NCBI GenBank assembly: GCA_964467165.1
Contig: CAYXOL010000008.1
Coordinates: 52,565-116,564 of the forward strand
Length of the DNA stretch: 64,000 nt
From: Clostridium_AD sp964467165
Lineage (GTDB): Bacteria; Bacillota; Clostridia; Clostridiales; Clostridiaceae
Reading direction: 5' to 3'
The position numbers and the translations under genes were made by a program. Below the pieces are notes generated by a model. The model did not search any database. It saw nothing but the letters and a program-made list of their open reading frames with translations, and was not told where the DNA came from. The stretch's first letter is position 1; each line of letters opens with the position of its first letter. Below, piece after piece: positions 52,761 to 62,671 of this stretch.

Positions 52761-55423
52761 AATTTAGCCCTATTTACTAACTCATACAATTTATTAAACC
52801 CATCCATTGGTGTGAGATTAAGAATATTTATGTTTTTAATTTCCTTTAATATATTATCCTTCTCTATATCTGTAAAATTTATTTGAACCATCTCATCTTT
52901 CACTATATTAGATTCATAAGTTATAGCTACCTCTTTATCAGTAGTTTCAATAAGCTTTTCATTAGTTTTTTTACTGAAAGTTTTCTTATCAATTAGATCA
53001 ATTTCCGTGTTATTAAGATTCTCTAATACTTCTAATATTTCGTTTGCCCTACTAATTACATCCTTTGGAAGGCCTGCTAGCTTCGCCACTTCTATACCAT
53101 AGGATTTATCAGCGCCTCCAGGTACAATTTTTCTTATGAACACAATTTCATTTCGGATTTTTTTTACAGCTACCGAATAATTTTTAACTCCCTTGACCAT
53201 TCCCTCAAGTTTTGTTAACTCATGATAATGAGTAGCAAATAGGGTTTTACTCCTTAAATTTGAATTCTTACAAATATACTCAATTACAGACCAAGCAATA
53301 CTTAGTCCATCATAAGTACTTGTTCCTCTACCTACCTCATCCAGTAAAACTAAACTTTTATTAGTTGCATTTTGTAATATATTAGATACTTCCCACATTT
53401 CTACCATAAAAGTACTTTTACCAGCAGCAAGATCATCTGAAGCTCCAATCCTAGTAAATACCCTATCACATATAGATATATCAGCGAATGTGCAAGGAAC
53501 AAAGCTTCCTATTTGAGCCATAATGGTTATTAAGGCTACTTGGCGCATATAAGTGGATTTACCAGCCATATTTGGTCCAGTTATTAGTAATAGTTGATTA
53601 TCCACAGTATCCATAATTGTGTCATTTTCAATAAAAGTATTGGTAGGCATCATTTTCTCAACTACAGGATGCCTGCCACCTTTAATATTAAAAATACCCT
53701 TTGTATTTATTTCAGGTTTTGTGTAATTATTTTCAATGGCAATTGTAGCAAGGGAACTTAAACAATCAATTTCTGATATTAGCATAGCTGTATTTTTCAT
53801 TCTTTCCACGTGCTTTTCAATATCTTCTCGAATACCCGTAAATACCTGATATTCAATATTCACCAATTTTTCTTCCGCACCTAAAATCTTTTCTTCCATT
53901 TCCTTAAGTTCAGGTGTAATATATCTTTCCGCATTGGACAATGTTTGTTTTCTTATATACCTGCCTTCAGGGATTAATGGAATATTTGCTTTCGTTATCT
54001 CTATATAATATCCAAACACTCTGTTATAGCCTACTTTTAGGGATCTTATTCCAGTAATACCCTTCTCATCATTTTCCAAGGTAGCAATCCATTCCTTACC
54101 ATGAGCCTTAGCAAGCCTTAGCTCATCTATTTCGGCATTTAAACCTGCCTTAATAATATTCCCCTCTTTAATTGAAATAGCTGGATTTTCAATAATGGAC
54201 TTATCTAAAGTATCATATATATCTTTTAAGGCATCTAAGCCTATAAATATTTCCCTCATTAATTTGCTATTAAGCCCTGCTAAGATGGATTTAACCTTTG
54301 GTATTTTTTCTATAGAATTTTTAAGAGAAATCAATTCTTTTGCATTAACATTTTTGGAAGATATTTTTCCTACAAGCCTTTCTATATCGTATATATCTGT
54401 AAGTACATCCTTTAAATCTTCATGCTTGGATATGTTATTTTTAAGTTCCGAAACTGAATCTAATCTTTCTTCTATTAAACTTTTATTTATTAGAGGTTGA
54501 TCAAGCCATTTACGGAGCCTTCTAGCTCCCATAGCAGTACTTGTTCTATCTAATACCCAAAGAAGAGAACCTTTCTTAGTTTTATCCCTTAAAGTTTCCG
54601 TGAGTTCCAAATTTCTCCTAGAATTCCCATCTAAACTTACATAATCTAAAATATCATAATATCCTATAGTATCTATATGTGACAGCGAATTTTTTTGAGT
54701 ATCCATAATATAACTGAGAAGTCCTGTAATACTCCTAAGTAATGCTTCTGATAGGGTATTCTCATAAAAATTATGAAACTGATTTTCTATTAAGCTATAA
54801 TCTTTAGTTATAAAATAATCATTTGGATAAGATGAATAGGATACATTAAATCTTTCTTTAATAGCTCCTAACATCTCAACCGATATATCTTCTGATACAA
54901 TAATTTCTTTTGGACTGAATTTTGAAATCTCATCTAATATATCAACTAGACTCAATTTAGTATCCGTACAACTAAATTCACCCGTTGATACGTCACAAAA
55001 ACATAGTCCGCAAAAATCTGTTTTTTTATCAATGAAAATGCTCATAACATAATTATTTTTACTTTCTTCTAAAAAGCCAGAATCAGTGTAAGTTCCTGGC
55101 GTAATTATTTTAATAATCTCTCTTTTAACTATTCCCTTTGCCTGTGCAGGATCTTCTACCTGTTCACATATAGCAACCTTGTATCCTTTTTGAATTAGCC
55201 TGCCCACATAGGTATTAGCCGCATGGTATGGAATTCCACACATAGGTGCTCTCTTTTCTAGTCCACAGTCGCGACCTGTAAGCACCAGTTCTAATTCTTT
55301 TGCTGCAAGTTCTGCATCAGTAAAAAACATTTCATAAAAGTCACCTAGTCTAAAAAAGAGTATACAGTCTGTGCAAGTTTCCTTTATGTCAAAATATTGT
55401 ATCATCATTGGAGTTAATGCCAA
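52754..55423 (-). CDS. mutS: DNA mismatch recognition protein MutS
   Basis: The 889-residue protein has the mismatch-binding domain with FFRLGDFYEMF (Phe-x-Glu motif), connector and clamp domains, and the C-terminal ATPase with LLITGPNMAGKSTYMRQ, DELG-type LLDEVGRGTSTYDG and FATHYHEL. The start is a TTG, with AAGGGGGC seven bases upstream; an ATG five codons later would have no site. It starts 22 bases after miaB. Confidence 0.96.
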   Translation of the reverse strand: MALTPMMIQYFDIKETCTDCILFFRLGDFYEMFFTDAELAAKELELVLTGRDCGLEKRAPMCGIPYHAANTYVGRLIQKGYKVAICEQVEDPAQAKGIVKREIIKIITPGTYTDSGFLEESKNNYVMSIFIDKKTDFCGLCFCDVSTGEFSCTDTKLSLVDILDEISKFSPKEIIVSEDISVEMLGAIKERFNVSYSSYPNDYFITKDYSLIENQFHNFYENTLSEALLRSITGLLSYIMDTQKNSLSHIDTIGYYDILDYVSLDGNSRRNLELTETLRDKTKKGSLLWVLDRTSTAMGARRLRKWLDQPLINKSLIEERLDSVSELKNNISKHEDLKDVLTDIYDIERLVGKISSKNVNAKELISLKNSIEKIPKVKSILAGLNSKLMREIFIGLDALKDIYDTLDKSIIENPAISIKEGNIIKAGLNAEIDELRLAKAHGKEWIATLENDEKGITGIRSLKVGYNRVFGYYIEITKANIPLIPEGRYIRKQTLSNAERYITPELKEMEEKILGAEEKLVNIEYQVFTGIREDIEKHVERMKNTAMLISEIDCLSSLATIAIENNYTKPEINTKGIFNIKGGRHPVVEKMMPTNTFIENDTIMDTVDNQLLLITGPNMAGKSTYMRQVALITIMAQIGSFVPCTFADISICDRVFTRIGASDDLAAGKSTFMVEMWEVSNILQNATNKSLVLLDEVGRGTSTYDGLSIAWSVIEYICKNSNLRSKTLFATHYHELTKLEGMVKGVKNYSVAVKKIRNEIVFIRKIVPGGADKSYGIEVAKLAGLPKDVISRANEILEVLENLNNTEIDLIDKKTFSKKTNEKLIETTDKEVAITYESNIVKDEMVQINFTDIEKDNILKEIKNINILNLTPMDGFNKLYELVNRAKLL

Positions 55424-55444
55424 TTGAAATGCCCCCTTGCATGT

Positions 55445-56779
55445 CTATGCGCCTAATATTTCTTCACCCATAAGTGAAAAAGAATGTGCATTGGTTATTT
55501 GAACTGATACCAGCTCTCCAATAGCTTTGTAATTACCTTCAAAGTTAACTAATTTACCGGTTCTTGTTCTTCCAGTCAGTTTACTTTTATCATTTTTACT
55601 AAACCCTTCAACCAGCACTTCTACAATTTTTCCTATATATTCTATATTTTTTTCTTTAGAAGTTCTATTAACAACTTCGATTAATCTATTAAATCTTTCA
55701 TGTTTAATTTCATCTGGTATTTGTTCTAACATATCATCTGCTGGGGTTCCTTTTCTTTTAGAATAAATATACATAAATGCTAAGTCAAATTTCACCTCTT
55801 CCATAAGGCTCAAGGTCTCAGCAAAGTCTTCCTCTGTCTCTCCTGGGAATCCAACAATAATATCTGTACTTAGTCCAACACCAGAAATTATGTTTTTTAT
55901 GTTTCTGACTAATTCTAAATATTGCTGCCTGTCATAGTGTCTGTTCATTTTATTTAAAATATTTGTAGATCCAGATTGCACTGGCAAATGCACTTGTTCG
56001 CAAATTTTATCACACTCAGCTATTGCTTCTATTACTTCAATAGATAAATCCTTTGGATGAGATGTCATAAACCTTATTCTCTCTAAACCCACAATGTTAT
56101 TAATTCTTCTAAGTAATCCAGCAAAATTCATTTCAGGAATTAATCCCATGCCATAAGAATTAACATTTTGCCCGAGTACTGTAATCTCTTTATAACCCTC
56201 TGAAACCAAAGTTTTTATTTCTTTTATAATATCCTCTGGATTTCTGCTTCTCTCTCTTCCTCTTACATATGGGACAATGCAATAAGTGCAGAAATTATTG
56301 CAACCATACATTATAGTAACAAATCCTTTTATACTACTTTCTCTATCTATGGGCATACCTTCTATTATATCTTGTTCTTTATCCCAAATTTCCACAATAG
56401 ACGGTTCGCCAGCTTGTATTCTTTTTAAATACTCAGGAAACTTGTAGGCATTATGAGTTCCAATTATGATGTCAACAAATGGAAATTTGCTGATTATATG
56501 TTTAGCCATGCCCTTTTGTTGCATCATACAACCAGTAACCGCTATTATGAGGTTTGGATTTTCTTTTTTCATATTCTTTAAGGCTCCAATATTCCCATCA
56601 ACCTTTTGTTCTGCGTTTTCTCTAACACAACAAGTATTAAATACAATTATGTCCGCAGTCTGCTTATCCGTAGTTTTTTTATATCCCATGGGTTTTAGCA
56701 TTCCGGATAATTTCTCAGAATCCTCCTCGTTCATTTGACAACCCCATGTTTCTATATAATAGTTAAGTATTTCATTCAT
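55445..56779 (-). CDS. miaB: tRNA-2-methylthio-N6-dimethylallyladenosine synthase
   Basis: The 444-residue radical-SAM methylthiotransferase adds a methylthio group to isopentenyl-A37. The N-terminal cluster domain starts YYIETWGCQMNEEDSEKL with further cysteines in NTCCVRENAE and TGCMMQQ. The radical-SAM motif is CNNFCTYCIVP. A C-terminal TRAM domain follows from near residue 375. AAGGAG precedes the ATG. It is the first gene of the block that includes miaA. Confidence 0.96.
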   Translation of the reverse strand: MNEILNYYIETWGCQMNEEDSEKLSGMLKPMGYKKTTDKQTADIIVFNTCCVRENAEQKVDGNIGALKNMKKENPNLIIAVTGCMMQQKGMAKHIISKFPFVDIIIGTHNAYKFPEYLKRIQAGEPSIVEIWDKEQDIIEGMPIDRESSIKGFVTIMYGCNNFCTYCIVPYVRGRERSRNPEDIIKEIKTLVSEGYKEITVLGQNVNSYGMGLIPEMNFAGLLRRINNIVGLERIRFMTSHPKDLSIEVIEAIAECDKICEQVHLPVQSGSTNILNKMNRHYDRQQYLELVRNIKNIISGVGLSTDIIVGFPGETEEDFAETLSLMEEVKFDLAFMYIYSKRKGTPADDMLEQIPDEIKHERFNRLIEVVNRTSKEKNIEYIGKIVEVLVEGFSKNDKSKLTGRTRTGKLVNFEGNYKAIGELVSVQITNAHSFSLMGEEILGA

Positions 56780-56971
56780 TAGTTGATTCTCCTTTATAAA
56801 AAAAGTATTACTATCTACTCATTATATATAATTTATAGGTTTTTTTAAAGTCATTTTTAATAATTCAATTAATTTACTTTATTTTTTAATTAACTCTAAT
56901 AGTAATTTATTTTACTCTTGTATTTATTTGCTGATTTTTGGGTAAAACACTTAAAAGGAGTGATTATTTAT

Positions 56972-57130
56972 ATGTATGATGCAAAAAAAGATGAAAATCC
57001 CAAAAAAAAGCAATTACAATATGATTGTATAGGTGATAGAAATTATTTTTATATGTGCTCCCATACTAATATGTTAAATATAAAAGTACCCTATGTATCT
57101 GCTGAGATCATAATCAGGGAATTTAAATAA
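56972..57130 (+). CDS. Uncharacterised 52-residue protein
   Basis: The short ORF has AAAAGGAG 11 bases before an ATG, an isolated position with a terminator directly after it, and a charged N-terminus (MYDAKKDENPKKKQLQYD) followed by CIGDRNYFYMC. I do not recognise it. The frame is open further upstream (56918) but lacks a site. The ribosome site, isolation and terminator argue that it is real. Confidence 0.5.
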   Translation: MYDAKKDENPKKKQLQYDCIGDRNYFYMCSHTNMLNIKVPYVSAEIIIREFK

Positions 57131-57190
57131 TACCACTACCTTGTTTTTTTCAACAATAAAAATCTAAGGTAAATAAGCATTATAATAAAG

Positions 57191-57221
57191 AAGTATCTTA
57201 GCTAACCAAGATACTTTTTTA
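57191..57221 (+). terminator. Terminator after the small ORF
   Basis: AAGTATCTT pairs perfectly with AAGATACTT around an eight-base loop and is followed by TTTTAT. Confidence 0.85.
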
Positions 57222-57427
57222 TATTTCGTTACGTAAAAATTAACTTATATATATTGCCACTGATTAATCATGTTTTTTAGAGGTTATTAATCAAGTATTA
57301 ATATATTTTTTTTGTCCAATTTATTAACATAAATTTAGCATCATAGCAATAATTTAATTAACCTGATATAATATTCATGAGGATAAATATTTTATAGATA
57401 AAATTATATTTTTAGGAGGTATTTATT

Positions 57428-58747
57428 ATGAATAAACCAATACTGTCAGAACACTTTAAGAAAAGAATGCCATCAGACGTCAGACTTGGTCAAATGAAAT
57501 TTGCTGAACGTAAAATTAAACCCGCATTAGTTAATGTAGCAATTGGAAACGTTTCACTTCCAACAAATCCCGCTATGCAAAAGAGGATGTTTTCATTGGA
57601 TTCACCTGAAAGCCCCTTTACAAAGGGTGTTGTAAGATATTCAGGTACTGCTGGTGTAGCTGAAGCTCAGGATGCATTTAAAAACATTCTAAGTTGCCAA
57701 GGTTTTGATACTAGCAAACTATTTGTTCAGGTTACAGATGGTGGATCTTCTGGTATGGAACTTTTATTACTTGGCGTTTGCGGAGATGCAGGCACTGATG
57801 ATAAACCTCTTATGATGATTGACCCAGCCTATACAAATTATATTTCTTTTGCAGAAAGAATCGGACGTAAAACTATTACAGTAAAACGTCATTTAGGTGA
57901 TGATGGAAAGTTCAGTCTTCCAGAGCTAGATGAAATTGAAGAAACCATTAAAAAGCACAATCCCGGAGCACTTCTTGTAATACCTTATGACAATCCTACA
58001 GGACAGCTTTACGACTATGCCACTCTTAAGGAGCTTGCTAAAATATGCGTAAAATATAATATGTGGATGATAAGTGATGAAGCTTATCGTGGACTGTTTT
58101 ATGTTGATGGTGACATTGTAAGCATCTGGGGAATCACTGATGCAGATGTACCTGGCATAGAAGGCAGAAGAATAACCCTGGATACCGCATCAAAAGTATG
58201 GAGTGCATGTGGTTTAAGAATAGGCGCTTTAATAACTGATAATGAAGCATTCCACACTCAGTCAGTAGCTGAATATACTGCTAACCTTTGCGCCAATGTG
58301 ATAGGTCAGTATATCTTCGGAGCACTAGCTCATGAAAGCAAAGATCAGATTGATCAATGGTGCAAAGGCCTTGGTGAGTATTACAAAAACATCATGTTTA
58401 AATTCTATAACGGTCTTAAGAAGCTAGATCCTGGTCTGATTATTTCTAGCCCTGATGCTGCTATATATTCAGTGGTTGATGTTAGAAATGTTGTAAAACC
58501 AGGATTTGACTCTATCGACTTTGTTATGTATTGCGCTCAGGAAGGCTCTGTAGACATAAACGGAATTGAAACAACTCTTCTTGTAGCACCTATGAAAGGT
58601 TTCTATGATCTTAAACCTGGTGAGTTTAATCCAGGAAGCACTCAAATGCGTATCGCATTCGTAGAAACTCCAGAAAATATGGAAAAAGTTCCTGAGTTAT
58701 TCGTTAAGCTTCTAAGGAAGTATGAAGAAACTCGTTTTTCTAAATAG
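57428..58747 (+). CDS. PLP-dependent class I/II aminotransferase
   Basis: The 439-residue enzyme has the fold-type I features: MMIDPAYTNYISFAERIGRK, IPYDNPTGQLYDY, ISDEAYRGLFY and the PLP lysine in TASKVWSACGLRIGAL, with a C-terminal arginine in TQMRIAFVETPENM. It resembles aspartate/aromatic-type aminotransferases. The substrate is not clear. The 297-base gap upstream has no other visible feature. GGAGGTAT precedes the ATG. Confidence 0.9.
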   Translation: MNKPILSEHFKKRMPSDVRLGQMKFAERKIKPALVNVAIGNVSLPTNPAMQKRMFSLDSPESPFTKGVVRYSGTAGVAEAQDAFKNILSCQGFDTSKLFVQVTDGGSSGMELLLLGVCGDAGTDDKPLMMIDPAYTNYISFAERIGRKTITVKRHLGDDGKFSLPELDEIEETIKKHNPGALLVIPYDNPTGQLYDYATLKELAKICVKYNMWMISDEAYRGLFYVDGDIVSIWGITDADVPGIEGRRITLDTASKVWSACGLRIGALITDNEAFHTQSVAEYTANLCANVIGQYIFGALAHESKDQIDQWCKGLGEYYKNIMFKFYNGLKKLDPGLIISSPDAAIYSVVDVRNVVKPGFDSIDFVMYCAQEGSVDINGIETTLLVAPMKGFYDLKPGEFNPGSTQMRIAFVETPENMEKVPELFVKLLRKYEETRFSK

Positions 58748-58777
58748 TTGTTAACATATTTCAATTACAATAATAAT

Positions 58778-58819
58778 ACATTTACGTAGAAACCTTTGAA
58801 AAAGTTTCTACGTAAATGT
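58778..58819 (+). terminator. 16-bp perfect hairpin after the aminotransferase gene
   Basis: ACATTTACGTAGAAAC pairs perfectly with GTTTCTACGTAAATGT around a ten-base loop. No T run follows. It may stabilise the mRNA end. Confidence 0.65.
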
Positions 58820-58852
58820 TGCACTAGACATAACCGAAATTAAGTAAATAGA

Positions 58853-58894
58853 TAACAATAAAAAGGAGGCATTATCACCTCCTTTTTATTGTTA
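58853..58894. terminator. 17-bp perfect bidirectional terminator
   Basis: TAACAATAAAAAGGAGG pairs perfectly with CCTCCTTTTTATTGTTA around an eight-base loop. It covers the last codon of the minus-strand GNAT gene and ends both convergent transcripts. Confidence 0.9.
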
Positions 58895-59758
58895 AATTTT
58901 AGTCTTCTGCCAGGTATATACTTCTCTTTTAATATTAAATCCAAGAGAACGGTATAATTTAAAAGCAGCAATATTATCTGAGTCTACCTTGAGATATGCT
59001 TTTGAAAATTCATTCTCTAAAGCAATATCAAGCAAATAGCCTAGCAGTACCTTTCCATATCCTTCTTTTCTATATTTTTTTATGATTCCAAAATTAACCA
59101 CAATAGCCATATTATCTTCAATTATAATCTGACCATACCCAATTGGTATTTTGTCTAGTTCAATAAATATTGCCCCCTTATCAAAATAATATTCCTGCCG
59201 CTCATCATTGTAAATATCTTCTATATTTATAGGAACCCTATTATCGTTGTTAAATATCTCATTTTGTAATTGACAACGTAGTTTTTCATCCTTATTCTTT
59301 TCTACTACAGAGAAAGTAATATTCTTTGGCCTAGTTATACTAATATAATCCGTGATTTTTTTTTCTAGCTCCATAAGCCCCTTACTTCTTTTAAAACCTA
59401 GCTTACTTAAAATAGCTGTATTCACATCATTGTCTTCACATTCATAGGTTGTTAAGCTATTATTTTTCAACGGAGCAATTAAGGTTTCATAATAAACTAT
59501 ATTATTTGAATCCATTACATTTATTGAGTTAATGGACGCGTAGTGGCTATTATGTCTTTCAAACCATATATACCCTATACAATTATTTTTTTCTATTAGT
59601 AGATTTACATTTTTTCTTAAAAACATTTTTTGGATTATGTTACTATTATCATACTGCTGAAAAAAATCTTTATTTGACAAACTAAAATCAGTATTAAATT
59701 GAGATATTTCCCTAAACTCATTAATGTTTTTTAAAGTTAGACTTCTTGATTTATACAT
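58892..59758 (-). CDS. GNAT family N-acetyltransferase (two-domain)
   Basis: The 288-residue protein has a clear C-terminal acetyl-CoA site: VNFGIIKKYRKEGYGKVLLG with DSDNIAAFKLYRSLGF near the end. The N-terminal half looks like a degenerate second GNAT fold. Substrate is unknown. It lies just downstream of the CotS-family gene. GGAG precedes the ATG at weak spacing. Confidence 0.82.
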   Translation of the reverse strand: MYKSRSLTLKNINEFREISQFNTDFSLSNKDFFQQYDNSNIIQKMFLRKNVNLLIEKNNCIGYIWFERHNSHYASINSINVMDSNNIVYYETLIAPLKNNSLTTYECEDNDVNTAILSKLGFKRSKGLMELEKKITDYISITRPKNITFSVVEKNKDEKLRCQLQNEIFNNDNRVPINIEDIYNDERQEYYFDKGAIFIELDKIPIGYGQIIIEDNMAIVVNFGIIKKYRKEGYGKVLLGYLLDIALENEFSKAYLKVDSDNIAAFKLYRSLGFNIKREVYTWQKTKI

Positions 59759-59877
59759 TTAGCTTTACTCCATTAATTCTTATTCTTATTTTTAAATAAA
59801 TTTCATTACTAATAAAGTATAATACATATCTAAATATAAATCTATTAATAATATTTTTACAATAAATTTATTATAAT

Positions 59878-60936
59878 CTATAAATATTCTTCTAAAAAAA
59901 TCAAGTAATCACTAAAAAATTTATCTTGATTTTCATTATACATTACTATTCTATTTAATTTATGCAAATACTTAGTCTCAGCCCATTTTTTCTGACTAAT
60001 ATACCTTCTATATCCTAACTTATAAAATTTTTCAGGGAAAATTATAAATGCAAAAATTATATCTAAATCTTCTTTGCTCAATCTATTGATAGAATTATAT
60101 GCTTCTATTAATTTTTTAGCGAAATTAAAATCCCATCCATAAGATTTTTTGAACATTAGTCTTCTAATAAAAGTTCCTAAATCACTTATTTGTAAATCAA
60201 TTATAATACTATCAAGGTCAGTTATAAAATACTCCCCTCCCATTTTAACTATATTCTCGCAGTTGAAATTATTGTGAATTATTGTCTTATCATCGTTTGC
60301 AGCCTTTGCTAGTTTATAATATTGTGACTTATTTAGCATGTTAATTGCCGATAACCCTCTATTATAAAATTTATCTATTCCTTCTAAAAAAAGCACATCA
60401 AAATCATTCTTTATCCTTTTACTAATAATTATTTTTTTAATTTTTTCAAGTATAGTTAAATTACTAGCGAAAATCTTTGGCCAATTCTTTAAGTTTTTTC
60501 CTATGTGAATTTTGGTATGGTCTATATTATTTGAGCTAATATGAAAGTTAGCTAAGAGCTTTGTACAATTTGCAGCTTCATCAATGTCTGTTAAATCACA
60601 TTCAGACCCCTCTATCCACTGCGTTAAGTAAAATATATTACTCTTGTACCTTACATAAGAATCCCCATCTTTTGTTCTGAAATACCTAGCTATATTAGAA
60701 AATTTATTTAATATTAACTCTTCTGATAAAATGCAACTATTTTTAGCCCTATTTCTTCCATGTTTCATCCTATTCAAACGGAAACTACCAATGTCTGTTG
60801 TAACTATATATGCCCCTCTAATTTTTTCTGCACCTACTAACTTAATATTATACTTATTCACTACAGTTATTAATATTTGCATCTCTTTGCTTGTAATTAT
60901 TCTAAAGCTCTCACTTCTCCTTGTACTCCCTTTCAA
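59878..60936 (-). CDS. CotS-family kinase-like protein with altered catalytic loop
   Basis: The 352-residue protein resembles the spore coat CotS/YsxE kinase-like family, related to aminoglycoside phosphotransferases. The expected lobes are seen. The catalytic loop at residues 221-228 reads HNNFNCEN where active members have HxDxxxxN, so the catalytic Asp is replaced by Asn223. The metal-binding D240 is present (FITDLDS). It is a probable pseudokinase. The start is a TTG with GGGAGAG at good spacing. A spore coat role is inferred from family. Confidence 0.75.
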   Translation of the reverse strand: MKGSTRRSESFRIITSKEMQILITVVNKYNIKLVGAEKIRGAYIVTTDIGSFRLNRMKHGRNRAKNSCILSEELILNKFSNIARYFRTKDGDSYVRYKSNIFYLTQWIEGSECDLTDIDEAANCTKLLANFHISSNNIDHTKIHIGKNLKNWPKIFASNLTILEKIKKIIISKRIKNDFDVLFLEGIDKFYNRGLSAINMLNKSQYYKLAKAANDDKTIIHNNFNCENIVKMGGEYFITDLDSIIIDLQISDLGTFIRRLMFKKSYGWDFNFAKKLIEAYNSINRLSKEDLDIIFAFIIFPEKFYKLGYRRYISQKKWAETKYLHKLNRIVMYNENQDKFFSDYLIFLEEYL

Positions 60937-61027
60937 TTTTTTCTCTCCCTACAATAGTGCTATTAAATTATATTAATTAATTTTACTCAGTATTCAATTT
61001 TCTTCAAATAAAGGAATAAATTTCAAA

Positions 61028-61057
61028 AACGTGTTGCATAATTTTATGCTACACGTT
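61028..61057 (-). terminator. Terminator after ispH
   Basis: On the minus strand AACGTGTAGCATA pairs with TATGCAACACGTT, with one mismatch, followed by a short T run. Confidence 0.78.
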
Positions 61058-61100
61058 CTTCTGATATGTTTTTTTATTGTAAGTATAGACTCCCATAAAA

Positions 61101-61949
61101 TTATTTACAAGAATTCATTTTTGTAATTGCTGCTTTAATAATCCAGTCAGGTGTAGATGCGCCTGCTGTAACCCCTATATTTTCAAACTTAGCATCTTTT
61201 ATAAATTCCTCTGGAATCCCTAATAAATTTTCTACATGTACTGTATTCTCACAATTTTTTTTGCATATTTCATAAAGTTTTGTAGTATTGGAACTATTAA
61301 ATCCGCCAATAACAACCATAGCATCCACTTTTGTTGATATTTCCTCTGCGGATTTTTGACGAACTTCTGTTGCACTACAAATAGTATTGAAAGCAACTAT
61401 TTCCTTGCTGCCCTTTATAACTACATTCAATACCTCCTCCCAAGTAGATTGTCTTTCAGTTGTCTGAGCTACAACACATACTTTATTGGGAATATTGAAA
61501 GTGGAAACACCACTCTTAAGTATTAACGCTGAATCATTACACCAACCATTAATTCCAATAACTTCAGGATGCTTCTTATCTCCTACAATAATAATACTGT
61601 ATCCTAAATCGTAGTATTTTTTCACCTTCTTGTGAATGTTTTCTACATAAGGACATGTTGCATCTATTATATTGAGTTTGTGTTTCTTTAAAATATTTAA
61701 TGCTTCTTCAGATACACCATGTGACCTTATAATTATTGTATCATTTTCTTTTAAACTAACAATGTTATCTAGTTCTATGGGGACTATTAGATTTCCCTTT
61801 AAAAATTCTACAACATCATTGTTATGAATAAGTGGTCCTAATGTATATATTTCACTTTCATACTTTTCTTTCATATTTAAAGCTGTATCCACAGCTCTTT
61901 TAACCCCAAAACAAAATCCAGCTGAATCCGCAAGTGTTATGGTTTTCAT
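61101..61949 (-). CDS. ispH: 4-hydroxy-3-methylbut-2-enyl diphosphate reductase
   Basis: The 282-residue iron-sulfur enzyme makes isopentenyl and dimethylallyl diphosphate in the last step of the MEP pathway. The three cluster cysteines are in GFCFGVKRA, DATCPYVENIH and NTICSATEVRQ; the histidine segments (LIHNNDVVEF; RSHGVSEE) and GASTPDWII are present. In several clostridia this protein is fused to ribosomal protein S1; here it ends at the normal IspH length. GAGGTGAG precedes the ATG. Confidence 0.96.
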   Translation of the reverse strand: MKTITLADSAGFCFGVKRAVDTALNMKEKYESEIYTLGPLIHNNDVVEFLKGNLIVPIELDNIVSLKENDTIIIRSHGVSEEALNILKKHKLNIIDATCPYVENIHKKVKKYYDLGYSIIIVGDKKHPEVIGINGWCNDSALILKSGVSTFNIPNKVCVVAQTTERQSTWEEVLNVVIKGSKEIVAFNTICSATEVRQKSAEEISTKVDAMVVIGGFNSSNTTKLYEICKKNCENTVHVENLLGIPEEFIKDAKFENIGVTAGASTPDWIIKAAITKMNSCK

Positions 61950-61985
61950 CCTCTCACCTCACTATATATGACATATCACAAAATA

Positions 61986-62642
61986 TTAATTACCCTTTGA
62001 ATTAATATACTCTATTATTATTTTGGATACTCCATTAACATCTAAATCATTAGAATCAATTTCTATAGCGTCTATGGCTTTTTTAAGCGGGCTAACTTCT
62101 CTATGTGTATCAATATAATCTCTTTTTATAATATCGCTTAAAATAGTACTATAATCCACATCTATATGTTTTGAAATTAATTCTTCATATCTTCTCTTTG
62201 CCCTTTCCTGGCTACTAGCTGTCAAGTAAAATTTAAAAGTAGCATCCTTTAGTACAACAGTACCTATATCTCTGCCATCCATAATAACATTAAATTTTTT
62301 AGCTATATCCTGCTGCAGCTTAACTAAAATTTCCCTAACTTCTGGAACCGCTGCATATTTAGAAACATTGTTACTTATAATAGGCATATTTATTCTATCC
62401 GTAAAATCTTCCTTATTAACAAATAAGTGATCCCCTTCAAAATGCATTTCTAAAGATTCCACTATGTTAACTAAGTCATCTACATCTTTCTCACAAATAT
62501 TTGCATCCATTGCCATAAGTGCAACCGCTCTGTACATTGATCCTGTATTAATATACATCAAATTAAATTTTTCACCTATTATTTTGGCTATAGTACTTTT
62601 CCCTGCACCTGCAGGCCCATCTATTGCAACTGAGATTTTCAT
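61986..62642 (-). CDS. cmk: Cytidylate kinase
   Basis: The 218-residue enzyme phosphorylates CMP and dCMP. The P-loop is AIDGPAGAGKSTIAK at the N-terminus, with YINTGSMYRAVALMA, MDGRDIGTVVL and KFYLTASSQERAKRRYEE following. Length is normal. The ATG at 62642 has GGGTGGAG; the frame is open six codons further upstream but that start lacks a site. It precedes ispH, the usual clostridial order. Confidence 0.95.
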   Translation of the reverse strand: MKISVAIDGPAGAGKSTIAKIIGEKFNLMYINTGSMYRAVALMAMDANICEKDVDDLVNIVESLEMHFEGDHLFVNKEDFTDRINMPIISNNVSKYAAVPEVREILVKLQQDIAKKFNVIMDGRDIGTVVLKDATFKFYLTASSQERAKRRYEELISKHIDVDYSTILSDIIKRDYIDTHREVSPLKKAIDAIEIDSNDLDVNGVSKIIIEYINSKGN

Positions 62643-62671
62643 TCTGCTCCACCCTTTCATTATAGCTAATA

